A stretch of DNA of 64,000 bases from Ricinus communis (taxonomy: Eukaryota; Streptophyta; Magnoliopsida; Malpighiales; Euphorbiaceae): contig NC_063263.1 in the NCBI RefSeq assembly GCF_019578655.1, positions 14,321,001 through 14,385,000 of the forward strand, in the 5' to 3' direction. Of this stretch, positions 37,697-51,387 are shown one piece after another. The notes beneath the pieces were generated by a model. It was given only the letters and a program-made list of their open reading frames with translations. It had not been told where the DNA came from and did not search any database. Numbering within the stretch: position 1 is the first letter of the stretch; each line of letters starts with the position of its first letter. A program made the position numbers and the translations under genes.

Positions 37697-40395
37697 CTAT
37701 GGTCGGACGTTGCGGCGTCTGGTATGGTTGGCCACGATGGTTCTCTCAATCTGTGTTCAAATGATCAACAATATTGTTAATTAAAAAAAAAAAAGAAGAA
37801 GAAAAATATAAATATGATGCCTAAAATGCCCAAATATTACCTGGGTAATGATATTGAAGTTGTTCTTCAGATTCTGGTACTCATCTTTTAGCTTGTCAAA
37901 AGCCACCAAGCACCTACACAATATGCCACCAGAAAGAGATTACATGAGCAAGAAGGCTGTCCATCGTTCATCATGTATCACAGGAAAGAGAGTGGAAAAG
38001 GCAAATCAAATTCTTGCAGGACAGCTTTTCTTACATAACCAATTTTCCAGTAATAAACATAGCTGACATGTCCTACAAGATATGGCTAAGATATTATATA
38101 TCTTGCAGGACATGGCTGACATGTCCAGTAGGGTAGGGCAGACTGACAAGTCGGTTCAACAATGGTCCTCACGAGAAACACTGCAAATGCCTTAAAACCC
38201 TAACTCAGAAACCTTTTCTATAGTGTAAACAGAACTTGCTAGGCATGAAGAACTAATGCATATCCTCCAACGTATCCATATCTGGAATATTATTATATAC
38301 AAGCTTAAGATCACTGCCTGGCCATGATAAGTCATTACGTTTATTCCTTTTTACTAAATATTTGTTTTAGTAGTATAAGAGGAATGCTAAAGATTAAGAG
38401 CCCTAAGCAATGCAATAAACATTGGCAGAACCGGGGGGACAGAAGGGAGCCATAGCCCCTTAATTGGGATAAATTTTAAAATTGGATATGTATATATATG
38501 GCTGTCAGCATTTATCACCTGTGCTGATCCATTTCATCAGTAGCAAGGCGAAGCTCGCGAGAAGCAACGGCCACCAGGCGGGCACCAATGCTGCATCTCC
38601 AAATGCATTGTTATTAAGTTGAAAAGACGACTACAAGTTCTCATTTAGATATAGACATCAAAATATATTAGGTAGCCTTGAGTATGTATGATAAAATGTT
38701 AGAATGGATATGATAGACATTAGAAAGTTTTATATGCTTAATTATTTTAATGAAATTTCAACTTAAATTTTAAGTATAAGTGAACGAAGCATATGAAAAA
38801 TATTTTATAAATCTGTTATAATAAGTAATTATGTCTTGTATACGCGCCACATGCTACAGGTAAGTGCACGTGATTATTTATTCAGCTACTATTAAAATTT
38901 ATACGTGCCTCGTGCGAATATATTAAATTCTTAATGATTCATTTTGATATTATACGCGCCTCGTGCTGTCATTTTCTTTCTTTCTTATAATTTGATAGTA
39001 TCACTTGTTGCTCAAGTATTCTATCTAAGAATCTAATTAATTACTGGATCTTTCCAAGGTTATGAACATGCACATGGAATCCCAAACATTCATTAAAAGA
39101 AATGAATGAAAATGAAGAATGCTCAAATTTCATGCCAATTCCAGTATTGAGGAAGTAAAGGTGTTACCTAGCGCTACTGCCTCTAAGCTGGTGACAATAG
39201 TTGACAACTTGGGTATAGTCAACAACAGCTTCATTCCTGATAAATTATGAAAATCAGTCCACCCAACAGAAGTGTTAAAACTAACACCCTTAACCAGATA
39301 CTAAAATAAATTATGAACTTGATTGAGAAAAGTACAGTAATCTGTTCAACTCTGAGACACAATTATCAGCATCATTCAAGAACATGGATATCACTTCCAA
39401 AACAAAGCGAGGATTGTCTACAGTTCGTATCTCAAGGACTTGATCAAAGTGATTGTCTAATATTCCCTGCAAGAAACAAAAGCAAAAAATTTGTAAAGAA
39501 ATTCATAACCTTTGGCAATCAAAAATAATCATAAGATTAAAAAAATAATGAATGTCTCTTACCATATGATCACAAATTAGACAAAGGTAATTCTTTACTT
39601 AATCCCATTTCTGGGTTCCTTTCAGGGAGTTTTGATTTTCCCTGTGTGTTTTGGGACTAAACCCAAAGATCACATGCCTGCCAATTTGTTCTGTTAAGAA
39701 AATTTCTAAGGCTGGAAAAATAAAATTGAGAAAATAAAGGCTCTGATTTTCCCCTTTTGTCGGCCAGTGTTGTATTATTTCTTTAGTTTTTTCACCAAAC
39801 AAATAAATTAGTTTCCTCTATCTAGTCCCAAAGATCTACTACAAGGAAGATCATATATAGCTCAATAATTTGTATTAAAAATGAAATATCAAATGATTGA
39901 TACCATGCATTGATTAGAAATCATATATCCAAATCCAAAAATGAGAACAAAACAACAAGAAAATAAAGAGTGAACCCTTTTGGCTCAACACTTAAAACAC
40001 AATAAGAAATCTGTGATCCCAAGAAAAAACTGATCACGTGCTATAAGAAACTATATTCCCAAATATAATTTTCAAAAGAAATAACAAAAGGCTAGCTAGT
40101 GAAGAAAAAGATCATGATTTTCTTTTTGATGACAAGATTAACAATATAGAATCACAGAGCAAGATAGAAAACAAACAATCATTAATCATATATATGGTGT
40201 AAGAGTAAGAAAACCATAAATCTAAAATCATATAGAGAGTCATGGATCCAACGTTCCTCAAAGCTCAAGAAATGGAAAAAGATTTACAAAAAAGAACCAT
40301 TAAGAAAGACGAGAAATGGTAATGTTAATCATCACCTGCTGCTTCAAGTTCCTCACAAAGAGCCTCTGCTGATGCATAAGATCAATTCCAACCAT
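37697..40395 (-). CDS. Histidine-containing phosphotransfer protein (AHP family)
   Basis: Relays phosphate from cytokinin-type histidine kinases to response regulators, shuttling between cytosol and nucleus. Six exons (40336-40395, 39336-39466, 39168-39236, 38519-38590, 37841-37913, 37697-37750) join in frame to 152 aa. The N-terminus (MVGIDLMHQQRLFVRNLKQQ) precedes a GILDNHFDQVLEI helix; the phospho-acceptor site is CHQLRGSSASIGA, with the His intact at about residue 80. The usual plant motif is HQLKGSS, so Lys is replaced by Arg. A four-helix HPt domain continues to CLVAFDKLKDEYQNLK. Because the His is present it is not an AHP6-type pseudo-HPt. Which AHP it is (an AHP4-like or other) I cannot settle. 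The C-terminal tail is basic (HTRRRNVRP). Confidence 0.92.
38838..38972. repeat. Three short direct repeats in an AHP intron
   Basis: TATACGCGCCACATGC, TATACGTGCCTCGTGC and TATACGCGCCTCGTGC occur near 38839, 38900 and 38951 in a very AT-rich intron. The GC-rich words stand out against their surroundings. Possibly a relic of a small transposon. Confidence 0.55.
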
Positions 40396-40699
40396 TTTCT
40401 TGTTTCTTTTCGTTTTATATATAAAATTCTCAGGAAACCAATAAAATGAAAGAATAAAAAATGGTAAAAAAGAAATAAACAAACCAAGAATTAGGAAACC
40501 CTTCTCTCTATACTCACTAACACTCTCTCCTGAATAATACTATAAACAACCACCTTCTCTCTCTCTATGTGTCTTTCTTGTAGTGAGTGAGAATAAAGAA
40601 AGAAGACGGTATTGGCATATACAGTAGAAAGAAAGAAAGAATCAAAGAAAGGTGAAGAGGCAGTTTGTCTGTATATCATATATCTAAACTGGCAGTGTG

Positions 40700-43600
40700 T
40701 GCTTAATTTGGCAGTGAGACACTGCTCTCACTCTATACGTGGTAATGTGTTCTCACTGCAGTTACTATGAACAGATACTACGCCCACTGCGATCAACAAA
40801 TCGCCCCCAGTTCCACGCGCTTGCTTCACACTCTCCATACATGTTCTACAGATGTTTTCCAAGAGTAGGATCTGTTTTAGGCAATGCTTATCCAAATGAG
40901 TAGTGTAATTTGGAAATGTAATGATGGTAAATATTTTGGGTTGAGATTATATTCTTCTTTTTATAGGTATCAGTAGCTGCATTTTTCTTTTCTTTTTTTT
41001 CTTTTTCTGTTTTTTGGCTTTTGCTAATCAACCATGTATCTTGTAATTAGACTAAGTGATCTTGAATTTACCTTATAATTTAAGAAATTAATAGTTCAGG
41101 TTTTGTTAATGACGATGACATAATAAATCAAATAGTGTCCTTTAAGAATGGATGCAATTACGTAAAAGTTCTTATTTAGGTGCTAAGATCTAAAGAATAT
41201 CATACATAAAAGTTTTACATTTCTAGTACTCTTTTTACCTTCTATGTAATGTAGAATGTCATTGTCTAACCCTTCTCCATCTTTTCTCTTTATGTTTGCA
41301 ATTCTATTTATTACTTCTTTTTATTTTTATTTGGATGTTTTTGTTTGAATCGGGATAATGTAAGTAATAAAATTCCTTCAATAGGTGTAACTCTAAATAT
41401 TTAAACTCATAACTTTTCGACAAAAATATATTTCAGCGTAAGTTGTTTAATATTACTGTAAGATATTGAATTTTTTCGAAAAAAACATCGATTTTGAAAA
41501 ATAGTTTTCAAACCTCGGACAAAAATAGATTGAAAAGCATTTTGACCCGGCATAATTCCAAATGAAAATGTATAAGAAAATGAGGTTGGCTAAATGTTGG
41601 AAGGTCCAATATGAAAAAGAGAAAAGAAATTGGGATGAGAGAGAATTATTTGCGTCTAGTGTGATGTGAGAAATGCACATTTACCCCTAAGTTATATTTT
41701 GTGGTTAAATTAAACATAAATTTTGGATAAAGTTGTAATCTAAGTCCATCTTTCAACTACACACTTGACAAACATTCATTTCCGTCTATTAAGATATTGA
41801 CTTAGAATAAAGATGACTCCATTACACACACACACACACACAAAATCTTTCTTTTCTCTCTTTGTTAACAAAGACAATAAATCAATCAATAAAAAAGTCA
41901 TATTCATCTTCTACGATAAAAATCATCTTTGATATAATCAACCCACCCAAAAGACATTAAATCTTTGCTCCATTTCCTTTATTTTTATTTCAGTGATAGT
42001 GTGGGGTGGCGGCGGTGGTGGTGATTGAGAATATATGAATTGAGTAAGAGAGGGAGGGAAAGAAAGACAGAAATGAAACATAAAAAAGTGAAGAAAAATT
42101 AGCCAATAACTATAAGAGAAGAAATGAGTTCTCCTCACTATTAATTTTTATCTATATCTATTTATACATCATAATGAATAAAAAAATAATATGTATTTTC
42201 AAATTTTTTTTTATTTTAAAATTGATATCTTTTAAATTAATAAATATATATTAATTATTTATAAATTTAATATATAAATATAAAAATATAACAATTATTT
42301 ATTAATTTAATTTATCAATTTAACACTCAAAAATTATATAAGATTTTTCCTCCGCAGTTATTGCTAATTCATCAACATCCGGTCAATCTCTAGCTATAAA
42401 AGGGGCATGGATTACAGATTTTACCAATTTTCGTGCTTAATTAGACCAAGAAGATAATTGACAAATTTCTTCTCCAGCACTCGCAACTACTGAAAGTTCC
42501 TCTTTGATAAGCTTTGTAGTGGACCGAAAATTGAGGGCTTTGCAGCAATGGCAGATTCCAATTTCAGAGAACGCATAAATCATATCAATTTATTTGATAA
42601 TGTTCGATGATATCAACATCCACAAGATAGATCAACAGAATATGATATGATCTACGAGCGGAAGCCTGATTAAACTTCTCTTTTCAGCTTCATTCTTTTC
42701 TTTTTTTCTTTAAAATTTCTTTTACCATAGAAGGAAGGTGACTCGGAAAGCACGTGTTAGAGCAACCAATGGAGTGAAAATAACCATAAAGAGTATCATC
42801 ATTATAATGGGGTTTCTTCACAATTTTCATGGAGGCCTCAACCAATGTTTGTGTACGGGAACAACTCATACACTGTCAAAAGGGATGATAAGACCAACGA
42901 AGGGCAACGCATCTTTAGAGGCACATCTCAGGCTACAGAATAAAAAATAGCAATCTACCCTGTCCGGTGCACCTGAATACAGGAAAAACCGGGCTAAGAA
43001 AAATAATTATTCAATCAACAGGTAAAGTTTGTAGGAAAACAAGTCATGCTGCAGTACTAATATAATCATCATTGCAAAAACAGACATTTTCTCAGCAAAA
43101 TGATATGGAAGCAACAATAGACATATCGTGACATCTGCAATACGAAAACAACCACTTTGTGAGAACTATTTTTCCCAATAGCAAACCTTAGTTACTCAGT
43201 CTCCACTTGCACATGCGTCGACTGATATTCATCATTTTCAATCTTAAATTGCTCCTCTAACTTAAATCGGAAAGCTATAATTTTTTATTTCTTTTTTGCA
43301 CTTTATATCCTCCCTTATTCATTACAGGACAATCTAGCCTGATTCATGTGTAAAATATGATTTCAAATGCATTGGCTTTTATATTTCAAGCCTTTTGCAG
43401 TCAAACAGGCTATTATGGCTTATTTAGGCATCTTTTCTATCATCGTATGAAAATTTAGTGATGAGATTTTCCAAGTGATTGAAGACACATAGCATGTAAA
43501 TTACACAATCAGAGAAAATAAATTCTTTTCAAGGAAAAAAAAACACCCTGATGTGGCACTCCATTCAATTTCAATGACAAGGGACTTACTTGACAAATGA
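40700..43600. other. Intergenic between AHP and CYP71; possible gene relic at 42540-42960
   Basis: Mostly AT-rich with nothing recognisable. A (CA)n run lies at ~41826-41842. Between ~42540 and 42960 the base composition rises and several short open stretches appear (for example MADSNFRERINHINLFDN from 42549), with a TATAAAAGG at ~42397. It may be a decayed exon or a small gene; I recognise no family. Confidence 0.4.
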
Positions 43601-43654
43601 TGCTGTCAGACCAGCAACTATATCAAGACAGATTCGCCAATGAAAGGGAGACTG

Positions 43655-46600
43655 CTAAGACTTGGGAACAGTAACGTTGAGAATTTTTACATCTTGGTAT
43701 GGCTTGTCTGCCTTGTCTGTTTTCACCTTCTCAATTGACTGCCAGCAACATAAACCAATTCCAAATGTAAATTAGCACATTTAAGGAGTTATAGGAAATA
43801 TGGCATTGTGTATTAGAACAGGTGATGTAAGGGAGTGCTTATTTGTCCAGACATTCACTATAAAGGAACTACCTCCATATCATACAGATGCTACTTATTG
43901 TCTATCATTTGCACATAATATTTCCACCTTACTCTCACCATAGATGGGGACATATGTGCAAGAACACATGCACAGAAAGGGAGAAGAAAGATGGATTATT
44001 GCCAAAGTAGGCAAATACTGAGGGCTTACCTGGACAACATCCATTCCCTTTACAACTCTACCAAAAACTGTGTGCTTATTGTCCAGCCATGGCGTGGCCA
44101 CTGTGGTGATAAAGAACTGGGAGCCATTTGTGTTTGGGCCAGCATTTGCCATTGACACTGTGAAAGGTCGATCATGTCGTAAACTACAGAGATTTCCATT
44201 TCACTCAGTTAGTTCTACAAATACATGGAAGGTATTAACAAGAAAAAAATTATTGGAAAATGAAATGCAAGATGCAGTATAATTTCATAAGAAAAAAATA
44301 ATCATAAATTAAAATATCCAATAGGGTCTGCCTCTCTTTAAGCATTCATAAGCCAATGTGAAAATGGAACGTGCCATCATACAATTGCATGCCACTAAGT
44401 GTAATATCATTGCAGGAGGTGTTTGCCCAAGCTTAAGGAAGAAGATGAGCTTTACTAAAATGGAAAGCTGGGGGCCGGGGATATCTAATGTGAATAAACA
44501 TCTTTCCTTTTGCCAATTCGTAGGACAGACTGTTGCATAAAAATCTTAACTGAGAAGTTATAAGCCTAACTGGAACAAATCAGTCAGACATAAGCTTCTG
44601 CAACAGTTATATAAGTGGCAAGTAGAAAAGTAAGAAATGGGATAATAAGAATTGAAATGTAATAAAACTAACAAAATTACCTTTTATGGAACTCATCCTC
44701 AAACTCCCTTCCCCAAATAGACTGCCCACCAGTGCCATCCCCCAAAGGATCTCCAGTCTGTATCATGAAACCTCTGATGACACGATGAAAGATAAGATTA
44801 TCATAGTAGCCATTCCGGCAGTGTGTAGTAAAATTCTCCACAGTTTTCGGGCATTCTTCAGGATACAGTCTCAGTTGAATGTCACCCATTGTAGTATGCA
44901 GAATCTGGTAAGATGTAATATAAATTAGGTAAGGATGAAACAAACTATGCACATAGTGCACTAAAGCATGTATATAGAAATGCAAGCTAAAACAGCTGCC
45001 CCGAAAAAGAAAATCCAAAGCAATACGGTTAAGAAAAATAATGAGATCATACAAAATGTGGGAATATGAACCTCATTTACTAAACATCCTAGTCAGAACT
45101 GACTACACAGATATGAACATCACCGTAACATAATCAGCAAGTCAAGCAAAGTTAAATCCAAAAGAAGCTCTAATATATATACATATCCAATTAGGATGTT
45201 CTAGTTGAGAATAATAAATGTATGAATGAAAGAATTCAAAGATTTTCTCAGTTTGAAGTAAATCCCTCATAATTAGAACACACAAGAGGAGGACAATAAA
45301 GAGACTCACCACATTGTCAGGAAGAGATGTCGTGACTGATTTTCCTATATCTGATACAGCCAAAAGTTCATCTGCCGGAGGCTTCTCATTGAAGACATCC
45401 CTCCCCTTAGTTGCATCCTCAGGTTCCTCTGGTTCTCGCCGGCTAATTATGCCAAAAGTAATGAACCAGATACAATGTTAAATTTCATAATACAATAGAA
45501 ATCCAGAAATCAAAGCCCAGAAAAAAATTTTCTTTTTAAGGCAAAGGGTTGACATTATATTTCTTTATGGGTGAAGGTATAAATGGCCTAAATATTCAAA
45601 TGTGGCAACGAGAAATGTTTCAATTTGCAACTCTTGTTTACTTTTTCCAGGATATTGACACCCTCTTTTTTTCCTTACGCCCATTCCTACAAGCATAATT
45701 GCTTTTTAAACCTCGTGACTTTGTAACGATCATCAGCCAAGAAGAAGACTTAACCACACTAAATTTAGACAGTTTCACATCATCAGGGATTTTGTACTAG
45801 TGGTACCTGAATAAATAAATTCTATGTTTCTTGAAAGCACAGCAAAGGAGAGTGGGGTCAGATAAAGGCTCTTTACTCTCGTTGGCATTTGCTGCAGCTG
45901 CAGGAATTTTTCTAACTCTCTTACTGCTTTGGTCACCTTGATATAAGGCAATCTGCAAGAATCTGTCATTGTTCTCCACCTTTCCAAGAATTCGGGCAAC
46001 TTTATTGGTATGTAAATTTACTACCTATAAGCACAAAGGAGATGACATAAATACCTGTTACAAAGGAAACGTACAAAACAGAACCAACTCTTATGTTTGT
46101 TGCAAGCCATAGAAATATGAAACAAATAGGAAAAATTAGTAGCTAAAGGAATGAGAGCAAACGTGGTTTTAGGCTTTAGGAAGTGAAGAGATGCACGCAG
46201 AAAACCAACTACCAAATATATTGCTAATTGCATGCAACACAAATGTGGTACAGAACAAAAATATTGAATTCTTAGTTGTAAAATCTAATGGCAGTATACT
46301 TACTTTTATCCCAAGGAGGGTTGCATATATCAGAAAATTAGAACTTTCATCAAAAACGGCATTTGGTTGTGGTGCAGTTTCTGTTTTTTCAATTTCCTTC
46401 TCAACAGCCATTCTTCTCCCAAAATCAATAGCTTCCAACCGGTACAAGGGTGCATCACTTCTTTGAAGATCTTGAGCCACCTAGTGAACAGAAGACGACT
46501 AGTGTAAGAGACCACCACCCCAAAAGAAAATAATTTCTGAATGGTAATTCAATGGAAATTATAATTACCTCAAGAGATTCATCATAAACTCGCCTTAGTT

Positions 46601-49366
46601 TGCCTGTTCTGAACCAAAATACACGTATTCTACGATCAGGTGATGTAATAGAAAATTGCTTGCCATCTGGACTCACCTGAAACCAATTAAAAATACTGAC
46701 ATTCAAAAACCATATTGATAAAGATGCAAATATATCAAACATAGTTCGCAAATAAGCAAATGAATACTGTCTATTACCTCCATAGTGGAGACACTTGTCT
46801 TGCATTTCACAATTTCAAACAGATTGGTGTCACTTTTCAGTCTAAAATTCACCCTGCATAAACCAGATAAATGAAATTGTTAGGCATCCATGGCAATCAG
46901 ATAAGACCTGGAAAACATATATGCATCCAGAAATATATGCTTAAACAAGAAACGATTTCCAGTATCCTGAGCAAGATCTTATCCAGAATGTATGCACAAA
47001 ACAAACATATAGAAGTACGTGAAAGGAAAGGTAGTACAGCTCATGAGGATGCCACTTTACAATATTTCTTTAGCTGCTAGGTGTAAAGAATAGAAAATTA
47101 TTTTACAGTGTATAGAAACTATGGCATTAACTATTCAAATAAACAAGCACATTATCTAAAAGAAACAATGAAATTCTATAATAGTCCCAACAAATATCCA
47201 AGATATTATGCCCATACTTATGATGTGAAAAGAGAACCAGACTGAGCATTCAAGAGGCAAGCCAAACATCCATGCATTTCATAAAAGAGTGCATAACATG
47301 GATTACATGCTCCTCAACAAAGACAGAAGAAGATATATAAGGAACTTCCAATATTAAGAGGAATAAAGAACCAACTCTGAAAGACTTACCCTAATACCGA
47401 ACATGCCCATACTCTTTAAAATCTTAGCATACTTAATAACACAGTTAGAAACTTACATAATCTGCAAATGAAAAATAGAAGAATAGTTTGACCCTTAAAA
47501 TTTTATAGGTCTGCTGAATGGCAGGGCTATAACCAATTAAGTATATAAGCAAGTATTTATTCACATACTCGCTCTCTGGGAACTGAAGAGTAGTAGGATT
47601 CCAGTACTCAATGATTCCCTTAGTATCAGCAGATATAACGGTGTCAAACACAGGGTTGTATTTCATAACTTTAATTGGCCCCAAGTGCACCTGAAAAAGA
47701 TGAAAAGAAGATGCATAAAGTCTCTATATCATAAAACAAAGGAAGAGGGAGGAAGAGATGGAAAGTTAAGCAACTATTTTAGCAACTTAGTACCTGTCTT
47801 GAGATGATAGGTTCATTCGTACCAGATCTTGCATCATATATGTGCACAAATGAGGAGTCTCGATCACTAATAGCAAGCCTAGCTTTGACATCCCCTTGTT
47901 TGTACACCCACTCAGCACTACCAGGAATGTATGGTAGCCGGATCATGACCATCATGTCATAATTTACAACATCATAAACCTTCACTGATCGGTCATTTGA
48001 AATTGTACAGCAAAGTAGGCCATCTACGCTAACCTGCATGGCTGAACAAAGTCATGGTTGATGACTGCACTAAGAAATGACAAAAGGAAAACCAAATAAA
48101 AACAAAAGGCCAAAAAACTAATAGAAATCTTGTCTATAGTAAAACAGTAGTGCTATAGTTTGCATACTATAAACCAAAAGATTGGCATACATCCAAACTG
48201 CTTAGGGAAAAGCATGTACTTTCCAGAAAATAATGAGTAAATATTTATTGATCAAATGTCTTCAAAATTCAGAAGGAAAACTGAAGGAAGTATCAATCGA
48301 AAAAAATTGTGCATGCAAGCAAGGAAAAAGCACTCACCGCTAAACCTTCAATGGGACCAAGATGGGATCTAAAATGTTTTGCAAACTCAATTCCCGCAGC
48401 TTTTTTCTTCCAAAATTTCAAATGCCCTGATTAAGATTGATGAAAAACATAAACGTTAATAGCAATCGACAAACATATTACCTGAAACATTCGCATAATA
48501 TGCGAAAACAACTTGCATAGCCCAATTATTAGCAATAAGTTTACATTAAGCATTTTGTCTAAACTAGTGGATAAGGAAATCAATAGTACAGTAGCACTCC
48601 AAACTACACATCCATATCAAGTTGATTCACAAAACTTAACTGTTAAAATGAGTTAAAACGAATTAATACAAAGACTTTTTATTTCTCATATCATTATCAT
48701 CATAGGGTGTTCCAACACCAATTTATAGCATAGAAAGCAACCTCATTTTCACTTGATGTGATAGTGTGAATTCATAAAACCACCCAATGGAAATTATGTA
48801 GCAAAATAAAGAGAGAAAAAAATCAATAAAATTTCTAGCTTCAGTTTTTTTTTTTTCACAGCTCGTAAATATGCCCACAACCACAATAATATCTTCAAAG
48901 AAAAGGAAGAAACAGAAAACCTCATAATGATAAAATCTCTAAAATATAATTCAAAACCATTATGCAATTACCATCAAGACTTCCAGTTATGAAAAAATCA
49001 GCTGTTGAGACGGCAACATGAGTAACCACATCTCTATGCATATAACTTTTCTCATACCTGTAAACACAAAAGATTATCATTTTGTAACATTTGTGGTTCC
49101 TAGTCAATAAAAACCGTAACCAAATTGAAAACTGTAAAACCCTAAAATACACAAAACTAAACTTTAAAAACAAAAAAGGAGAGAAAAGATAAACACTATG
49201 CATACATATTAGCAGATGGAAGTGCGTCTAGGTAAGCTTGTTCGAATTGGAGAGGACGTTTGGCGCGAGCCTTGGGAGCAGGGCCTGGTCCAACTATGGG
49301 CTCTTCCTCGCTCTCCGGTGGTACTGCCGTTTTAGCATTGGTGTTGCCGTTTTGTGGTTCTTCCAT
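43655..49366 (-). CDS. CYP71: Cyclophilin CYP71: WD40 repeats plus peptidyl-prolyl isomerase
   Basis: Nuclear multidomain cyclophilin that in Arabidopsis binds histone H3 and helps H3K27 methylation and chromatin assembly. Thirteen exons join in frame to 623 aa: 49206-49366, 48972-49057, 48338-48426, 47794-48033, 47569-47690, 46778-46853, 46569-46676, 46304-46480, 45807-46024, 45310-45442, 44681-44904, 44030-44183, 43655-43738. The N-terminus is acidic and proline-rich ([20 protein letters not shown]). WD40 blades run ~70-300 ([53 protein letters not shown]). The C-terminal cyclophilin domain (~470-620) has [39 protein letters not shown] and [10 protein letters not shown]: the catalytic Arg, Phe and Trp positions are all present. 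ATG follows a GAGA-rich leader. The family length is about the same, so the gene looks complete. Confidence 0.97.
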
Positions 49367-49500
49367 TATCGTTGATTTCTAGGGTTTTGGCGATAGAGAG
49401 AGAGAGAGGAATGGAATTTTCAGGTTGGGGTTTTTGAGTTCTGTCAAAGTGCGCGCTGCTTTGAGTGGTTTGCTACTGCGACGATGGAGCTGGGTTCGGT
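49367..49500 (-). promoter_or_regulatory. 5' UTR/promoter of CYP71 with a GAGA tract
   Basis: Reading upstream of the ATG there is a CT run (minus strand; GAGAGAGAGAGAG on + near 49393-49407), typical of plant 5' UTRs, then a GC-richer segment. No TATA box seen. Confidence 0.45.
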
Positions 49501-49519
49501 TCCATTAGCTTTTTCTAAT

Positions 49520-50679
49520 TCTAGTGTTCAAATTAGTTAAAATAATAATGTATTAGTATGTTTATGACTATCTAATAATAAAATCACTAATTTCTCTAGA
49601 TAAAAAAAATAAAATTTTTTATTTTTTCTTATACATATAAATATATTATTCAATAATTCTTCTTCCGTATAATTTACTTTTTGCACCTAAAAAAGATAAA
49701 CTTTCTTTTTTGAATCTATTATAAATTATAGTCGGTCACTTCTTTTTATTATAATTTAATAAGTAATAGTCAAATTTCATTAATTAATTAATATAAACAT
49801 TTTTATATAATTTAGTAATAATTTTTTAAGGAAATAAATATTAATTAAAAAATTTATATTCATAATTCATATATAAATTAAAAGTAGACTATTTTTTCAA
49901 GATGAAAAGAAATTTATAAGATGCCAAGAATATTTACAATATATTATTTATATCTACATCAATTTCTGAAAGAGTCATTTCACAAAATAAGAATTCAATA
50001 TAATTCTATGAAAATAAAAATGAAATATAAAGATTTTGTTAAATTTCTAAAAAAAATATATTCTTTATTATTTTACTATTTGAATTTTTTAATATTTTTT
50101 ATAATAGAAATAATAGAAAAAAATTTCTTTAAAAATAAAGAGGATTGGAGAAGTTTTAAATTTAAAATTTATGTTAGTATTTTTTCTTTTTGGGCATTAA
50201 GCCCCCCCCCCCCCCTAAACCCCAAAATCTAACAAATTTATTTTGGCTCTCTTAATCCAATAAGAGAGCAAGCTCGATCGGGTCCTTACCTCCAAACACT
50301 TGAATTCCAAATGAGAGCATCGCTCGATCGAGGACCTTAACTCCGTGATCAATCGAACTCGGCCAGAGCAATGCTCGATCAGGGCAAACAAATCCATAAT
50401 AACCTTATGTCCATGATCATTACCGGTGCGCACGCGGTCCTGATGTAACCCATCAGCCCCCCTTTAATAAAAAGAAAATTTATTTTAAGTACCAATTATG
50501 ATGTTTTAATAGTATTTCCCTTATGGTCAAGTATTTGTCCAGAAGTTGATCATCTCACATTTAAATTAGTTTAAAATTTTTAAATATTGATGAGAGATAT
50601 TTAGTATTAATCAATTTCAAGAATTAGTATTTAAAGGCACTAATTAAGAAGATTTTTATTTAATTATATTTTTTTAAGA
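49520..50679. other. Very AT-rich intergenic region with poly-C and GCTCGATC repeats
   Basis: 49520-50190 has no gene and is extremely AT-rich. A run of about 15 C lies at 50202-50216. From 50265 to 50385 the word GCTCGATC recurs three times (near 50271, 50322, 50371) in a GC-richer block of ~200 bp, followed by more AT-rich sequence up to the pararetrovirus border. Confidence 0.6.
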
Positions 50680-50933
50680 AATAAAAACTCTATGTTCTAA
50701 TACTTATGGTTTTCTGAGCGCTCTCTCTCTTTTCTAATTCTTTGGCAATAGTTCCTTAGTTAAGCTACAATCTGTTTATTCTCAAATACAAAAGGGTTAG
50801 CTCGGCTCATCGGAATTTAAAGAACAAAGGACCCTCAGGCTAGGTGTGCCGTCTTGGTCGTAGTTTGCGATCCTATCCAGCCTCGAGCTTACAGCATGAG
50901 TATCTGGGAATAAGCAGCTCTCGGCCTGTTTTG
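50680..50933 (+). repeat. Left terminal direct repeat (leader only)
   Basis: Matches 57373-57624 almost base for base (TTCCTTAGTTAAGCTAC, GGCTAGGTGTGCCGTCTTGG shared). It begins at AATAAAA, roughly 25 bases after the expected RNA start, and so has no promoter of its own. It ends where the primer-binding site begins. Confidence 0.9.
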
Positions 50934-50944
50934 GTATCAGAGCC
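50932..50944 (+). promoter_or_regulatory. tRNA-Met primer-binding site
   Basis: TGGTATCAGAGCC, the complement of the initiator tRNA-Met 3' end used by caulimovirids and many plant LTR elements for minus-strand priming. It directly follows the left repeat. Confidence 0.9.
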
Positions 50945-51387
50945 ATAGGTGACTAAGAAGAGAACCTGGCCATCATGACTTCAGAAATCACTACTCATAC
51001 TTCTACTCTACAACTCTTCCCTTCTTGTAGAAAGATTGTATCAAATAAGATAGACCACCTTGTGGAGATTCTCTATATTCCTGAAAATATCCAAATAGAA
51101 AACACCCTTGTCCCCATTATCAATCCATATAACATCTTCAAGAAGTAAAACTTTGTTCGAAAAACTTTTAACCAAATCATTCACAAGCAACCATTGTCTG
51201 TTAAAGAGTATGTCCAATCTTCCTTACTTTCACAATGTTCCCTTACTTCCACCACTCAGGAACAGTATGTTACTCTGGAGGTCCCCACTTCCTTTATAGA
51301 GTAGTGGAATAAATAGGGGTACACTCATCTCCTGTCAGGCTCGTACTCTCTTATCATGGCAGAATAGGTTTACCTGTTACAGCCCGG

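Noticed and set aside
39599..39802. A 67-codon minus-strand frame in an AHP intron
   Set aside because: Lies between verified AHP exons 1 and 2; no similarity seen.
49921..50232. A 103-codon open frame rich in Phe, Lys and Ile
   Set aside because: Composition is just that of AT-rich spacer; it has no domain and runs into the poly-C tract.
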